Positions 32,674 through 35,793 of a DNA stretch of 35,793 nt are shown piece after piece. The DNA is from Gammaproteobacteria bacterium. GTDB taxonomy: Bacteria; Pseudomonadota; Gammaproteobacteria; Xanthomonadales; Wenzhouxiangellaceae. The stretch lies in assembly GCA_009908385.1 (NCBI GenBank), contig JAAAPE010000086.1, forward strand, positions 1 to 35,793, written 5' to 3'. The number at the start of each line of letters is the position of its first letter. Positions within the stretch are counted from its first letter, which is position 1. Position numbers and translations under genes: made by a program. The notes beneath the pieces were generated by a model. It was not told the origin of the DNA, did no database searches, and saw only the letters and a list, made by a program, of their open reading frames with translations.

Positions 32674-35445
32674 TCAGGGTTCAATCTGCTCTGCCTCGAA
32701 TCGGTCGCGGAAGTAGCGCACGTCCTCGCCCACCAGAAGGGTCAGGCTGCCCGAGGCGTTTTCGCCGGTATGGGCGTGGAGCGCCGCCTGCGCCGGGCCG
32801 GGCGTGTACGGGTCGTACTGCACCGTAATCGTGCAGCTCGCCCCGGGTTCGATCGTCTCGCCGCAGCCGGATTCGAACCCGAATCGCTCGTCGGACAGGA
32901 ACAGGCCGAGAGCGCTCGCGGCCGAATCGCCCTCGTTGACCAGCTCGACCGCGGCCGTTTTCGGCGGGCCGGAGCCGGGCAGGTCCGGATCCTCGTAGAA
33001 CTGCAGCGATTCGGGCTCGAAGCGCAGTTCCGGTCCGGCGAGATCGAAATGTACGAGTCGGAATGCCCCACCCGTGACGGGCACGTACAGCAGCTGTTCG
33101 CTTTCGTCCAGTAGCGGACCGCCCGCGCTGCCGTCGAAGGGCCCCATGTAGTAGCGCCCGGTGATCGAGCGCGACGGGAAATCCACTTCGGTGACGACGC
33201 CGAAGCCGTCCCCGTTGCCGCTCAGGTAGAGCGTCTCGCCGTTCGAGGCCACCTCCAGGTCCAGCGCGCTGCCGGCGGCCGCGTCGAGCGTCATCTCGCC
33301 GGTGACCGACATCGTCTCGAGGTCGACCCGGATGATCCGGCCGGGCTCGGCCGAGGTCGCGAAATACGCCGTCGAGGCACCGGCCACCCGGCGCCCCATG
33401 TCCACCGAGGGATCGACGCCCGTCAGCTCCAACTCGGCCCCGATCGAAAAGTCACTGAGCGCGACTTCGAGGATTTTCGGCGGCGTCGAATTCACCGCCA
33501 GCCAGGCGGTCTCGAAGGCGTCGTCGACCAGCATCGCCCCGATACCCGCGGTGGCCGAAATTTCGGTCGACCGCGTCAACTCGAAGGGCTGGTTGGAAAC
33601 TTCCGCCAGGTATCCGGAATCCCCGGCCGTGGTGAACAGCACGAACTCGTCGGACGGATCGATCGCCACGGACGTGACCGGACCGTCGGACTGGGGCAGC
33701 GTCAATACGTCTCGATCGGGCGGGGACCCGCGATCGATCCGGACCAGAGCGCCGGTCGGCTCGACGATACCCAGGAACGCCTGGTAGAAATCACTGGAGT
33801 TGACGCCGTCGCGAGCGCGCATGCCGAATGACGCGGGCACCAGCGAACCGCCGCCGAACTGCGGGTCGAACCTTCGGGAATACTCGAACACGCCCCAGTC
33901 CGGATCGGGTTGCCCATCGATCAGCGGCTCCCCGCCCGTCCAGGTGAGTGCGCCGGCCTGAAAGCCGGCACCATCGAACGCTCGTCCGACATAGCCGGGC
34001 CGCGCGTCCCAGTCGAACGGCCCATGTTCGCTGTGTTCGCGTCGCAGCATCGACTGACCCGCAGGCTGCCCGACACCCCTGAGCGACACTTCGCGCGTCG
34101 CGGTATCGTTCGCCCCGACGGAGAGGACGGACTGGGACGGCCCGACGGCCCCGGGCGCGAAGTAAAGCTCGGCGGTGCAAGCGGCATCGACCGCCAGCGT
34201 CTCCGGGCAATCGTGCGACACGATGCCGAAATCGGCACCGTCCAGCGTCAGCGAAAGTGACTCCGCGGGTGCGGTGCCCGGGTTCTCGATCGTGACCGTG
34301 ACCGGCCGCGCGGCCTGCCCCACCTCGGCGTCGACGAACTCGATGCCTGCCCGGGACACCAACAGCTGCGCCTGGGCCAGCGGCAGGCGCACGACCCGGA
34401 CCGGCTCGTTGTCCGACATGAAATACGCGTGCTCGCCGTCCGGGTCGGTCCGGGCGGTGACCAGTTCCCCGAGCGTCTCGTCGGCAAACGGGTAGCTTCC
34501 CACGATGGCCATCCGATCGCGGTTGAAATAGACCATCCGCGACGGCCCGTTGCCGCCGGCGAAGCCGAACACGCCCCGGTCGGGGTGCGCGGCGACGGCA
34601 TCGACCCAGAGTTCGCCTTCGGGCAGGGTCACGGCGCCGCTCTCGGTCATCGTGTCGAGGTCCACTTCGTTGATCGTCGCCGAGCTGTAAGACTGGGTCG
34701 CCGCGTCGTTGCCCCCCAGCCACAGGCGCCCTGCCCCGCCATCGACCAGCAGCGGCTTGCGCAGTCGACCACTGCTCAGTTCCAGGCTGTCGACAACGGC
34801 AAACGCGTCCAGGTCGACGCGAACCACGAAGGTCCCGGACCACTGAAGAAAGGACCAATTGCTCATCGTGAAATAGCCGTAATGCCCCTGGGAACCGGCA
34901 ATCGAATCGACGAGGCGTCGCGAGGGCGCGTCCGGCAGGTCGATCACGCCGTCGAGCGCGAAGGTCGCGGTATCCAGGCGCTGGACCTGGCCGGGATCGC
35001 GCTGCGCGACGTAGAACAGCTTGCTGCCGTCGGCGTTGCTCACCGCGCTGCCGAAGACCGGCTGGCCGGCGCCGAGCTCGAGCTCGTCAAGCACTTCGAA
35101 GGACGCCAGGTCGACGCGGACGAGGCGGTTGGGCTCGCTGTCCACGCTGAGATAGGCCGTATCGCCGGGCGGCGGCAGGGTGATCGAGGCCACCGATTCC
35201 ACCGAGGCGTCGAATTCGATCGCGCCCGCCCGGCCGAAACTCGCCAGGTCGATGCGGACCAGGCGCACCGGCGCGCCGCTGCCGACCCCGCCCGTCGCCA
35301 GGTAGAGAAACTGACCGTTCGCGTCGATCGCGCTGGCCCGGACGGAAACGTCCCCGGCCGCGAGCTCGAGCGTCTCGGTCGAGGAAGGAATGGCCTGGAG
35401 CGAAGAGCAGGCCAGCACCAGCATGGCCACGAGAAACGGACGCAC
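32674..35445 (-). CDS. secreted beta-propeller protein with two Ig-like (choice-of-anchor D type) domains; function unknown
   Basis: About 923 residues from the GTG at 35445. The N-terminus (RPFLVAMLVLACSSLQA) is a signal peptide; the Cys leaves a lipoprotein possible, but the lipobox is poor. Two beta-propeller parts built from units like VRLVRIDLASFGRAGAI and NRLVRVDLASFEVLDEL surround an Ig-like domain of the choice-of-anchor/ASH type (TIENPGTAPAESLSL, then CTAELYFAPGAVG). A second such domain lies at the C-terminus (VELVNEGDSAASALGLFLSD, then CTITVQYDPYTPG). The chain ends YFRDRFEAEQIEP. An AAGGAG (35490-35485) lies 6-9 bases before in-frame ATA/ATT codons at 35478/35475, so the true start may be non-ATG and further upstream. 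A TTG at 35532 is also in frame. It probably shares a transcript with serC. Confidence 0.85.
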   Translation of the reverse strand: MRPFLVAMLVLACSSLQAIPSSTETLELAAGDVSVRASAIDANGQFLYLATGGVGSGAPVRLVRIDLASFGRAGAIEFDASVESVASITLPPPGDTAYLSVDSEPNRLVRVDLASFEVLDELELGAGQPVFGSAVSNADGSKLFYVAQRDPGQVQRLDTATFALDGVIDLPDAPSRRLVDSIAGSQGHYGYFTMSNWSFLQWSGTFVVRVDLDAFAVVDSLELSSGRLRKPLLVDGGAGRLWLGGNDAATQSYSSATINEVDLDTMTESGAVTLPEGELWVDAVAAHPDRGVFGFAGGNGPSRMVYFNRDRMAIVGSYPFADETLGELVTARTDPDGEHAYFMSDNEPVRVVRLPLAQAQLLVSRAGIEFVDAEVGQAARPVTVTIENPGTAPAESLSLTLDGADFGIVSHDCPETLAVDAACTAELYFAPGAVGPSQSVLSVGANDTATREVSLRGVGQPAGQSMLRREHSEHGPFDWDARPGYVGRAFDGAGFQAGALTWTGGEPLIDGQPDPDWGVFEYSRRFDPQFGGGSLVPASFGMRARDGVNSSDFYQAFLGIVEPTGALVRIDRGSPPDRDVLTLPQSDGPVTSVAIDPSDEFVLFTTAGDSGYLAEVSNQPFELTRSTEISATAGIGAMLVDDAFETAWLAVNSTPPKILEVALSDFSIGAELELTGVDPSVDMGRRVAGASTAYFATSAEPGRIIRVDLETMSVTGEMTLDAAAGSALDLEVASNGETLYLSGNGDGFGVVTEVDFPSRSITGRYYMGPFDGSAGGPLLDESEQLLYVPVTGGAFRLVHFDLAGPELRFEPESLQFYEDPDLPGSGPPKTAAVELVNEGDSAASALGLFLSDERFGFESGCGETIEPGASCTITVQYDPYTPGPAQAALHAHTGENASGSLTLLVGEDVRYFRDRFEAEQIEP

Positions 35446-35581
35446 CAGGGCGCCCCGAAAAGACCGAACCGAAATTATGACCGACTCCTTATACCGTCTC
35501 GCCGGGCACTGGCGGGAACGGGCAACCGACAACGAACACTAGGTTACCCGGCGGTCGGGCACCGTTCAAGAAATTGGACTA

Positions 35582-35793
35582 TCAGGTTTCAGGTTTCCGG
35601 TTTCAGGCGGCTCGTCGGGGGGTGGTGGGCGGCCTTGCCGCAAGACCCTGGTGCAGAACGAAGAAGCACAAAGTCCCGGTCGCTGAAGCCGACCAGAAAT
35701 CATGAATCCGCTGCCCTCCGAGTGGCACAGAAGGCTCGCGGCGGAGCCGACCTCCAACGCCCGGACGCCGCCACCCTGAAACCTGAACCCTGA
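35582..35793. repeat. MITE-like element with TCAGGTTTCAGG terminal repeats, possibly cut by the window edge
   Basis: The left end TCAGGTTTCAGGTTTCCGG (35582-35600) and the right end (35775-35793, read on the minus strand) agree at 17 of 19 positions. The centre resembles 17926-18000 in parts (GGTGGGCGGC followed by GCCGC, and AGTCCCGG). No credible gene is inside; the small minus-strand frame at 35566-35757 is repeat sequence. The interval 35446-35581 between the beta-propeller gene and this element holds a weak promoter-like pair (TTGAAC, 17 bases, TAACCT) on the minus strand. Confidence 0.7.

Noticed and set aside
35566-35757. 63-codon minus-strand frame near the right edge
   Set aside because: It lies inside the TCAGGTTTC element and overlaps its terminal repeat; no ribosome site or domain is seen.

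Overview
The window is about 35.8 kb of GC-rich bacterial chromosome (I judge roughly two-thirds G+C). Gene content and order point to a gammaproteobacterium near the Xanthomonadales/Chromatiales, for example a Wenzhouxiangella- or Lysobacter-like organism. The support is a serC-pheA-hisC-aroA-cmk-rpsA-ihfB-lapA-lapB gene string, a LexA gene with a CTG-N10-CAG SOS box, a fused alpha/beta 2-oxoacid dehydrogenase E1, and NfuA of exactly the E. coli type. The genus is an inference; no rRNA or tRNA gene is visible.

Layout, left to right. (1) 1-3939, minus: the N-terminal 736 residues of a secreted subtilase that runs off the left edge, a 414-base gap with a Rho-independent terminator and a foldable stretch, and a PuuB-like FAD oxidoreductase. 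(2) 3994-10310, plus: phhA and phhB (phenylalanine hydroxylase and its pterin recycling enzyme), overlapping into a MoxR ATPase / DUF58 / transglutaminase (TgpA-like) module, then an Slp lipoprotein and lexA. (3) 10329-12380, minus: an omega-amidase-type nitrilase directly behind icd. (4) 12445-13188, plus: an unrecognised proline-rich, TonB-like anchored protein. (5) 13319-16947, minus: fused E1 and glutaryl-CoA dehydrogenase. (6) 17154-17824, plus: two overlapping monohaem cytochromes c with a terminator. (7) 17879-18717: no gene, repeat-rich. (8) 18718-35445, minus: fourteen co-directional genes from a secreted beta-propeller protein through serC, pheA, hisC, aroA, cmk, rpsA, ihfB, lapA, lapB, a WbpL/WecA-like transferase, a WbpM-like dehydratase and an esterase to nfuA.

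How the genes fit together: block 8 joins serine and aromatic amino-acid synthesis, CMP recycling, ribosomal protein S1, IHF, LPS quality control (LapAB) and the start of O-antigen synthesis (WbpL/WbpM). In Pseudomonas aeruginosa the variable O-antigen cluster lies between ihfB (himD) and wbpM; here the end-marker genes are almost adjacent, so the locus looks collapsed. tyrA is missing from its usual place in the aromatic operon, while phhAB, which makes tyrosine from phenylalanine, is present about 23 kb away. The aroA product carries the sequence marks of class II EPSP synthases.

The most unusual aspect is the intergenic DNA. At least five unrelated families of palindromic or MITE/REP-like repeats occupy gene gaps: 13215-13321, 15609-15759 with 27716-27842, 17969-18606, 30336-30491 and 35582-35793. 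Several touch or supply the stop codon of the neighbouring gene, and two sit inside the long amino-acid/ribosomal operon.
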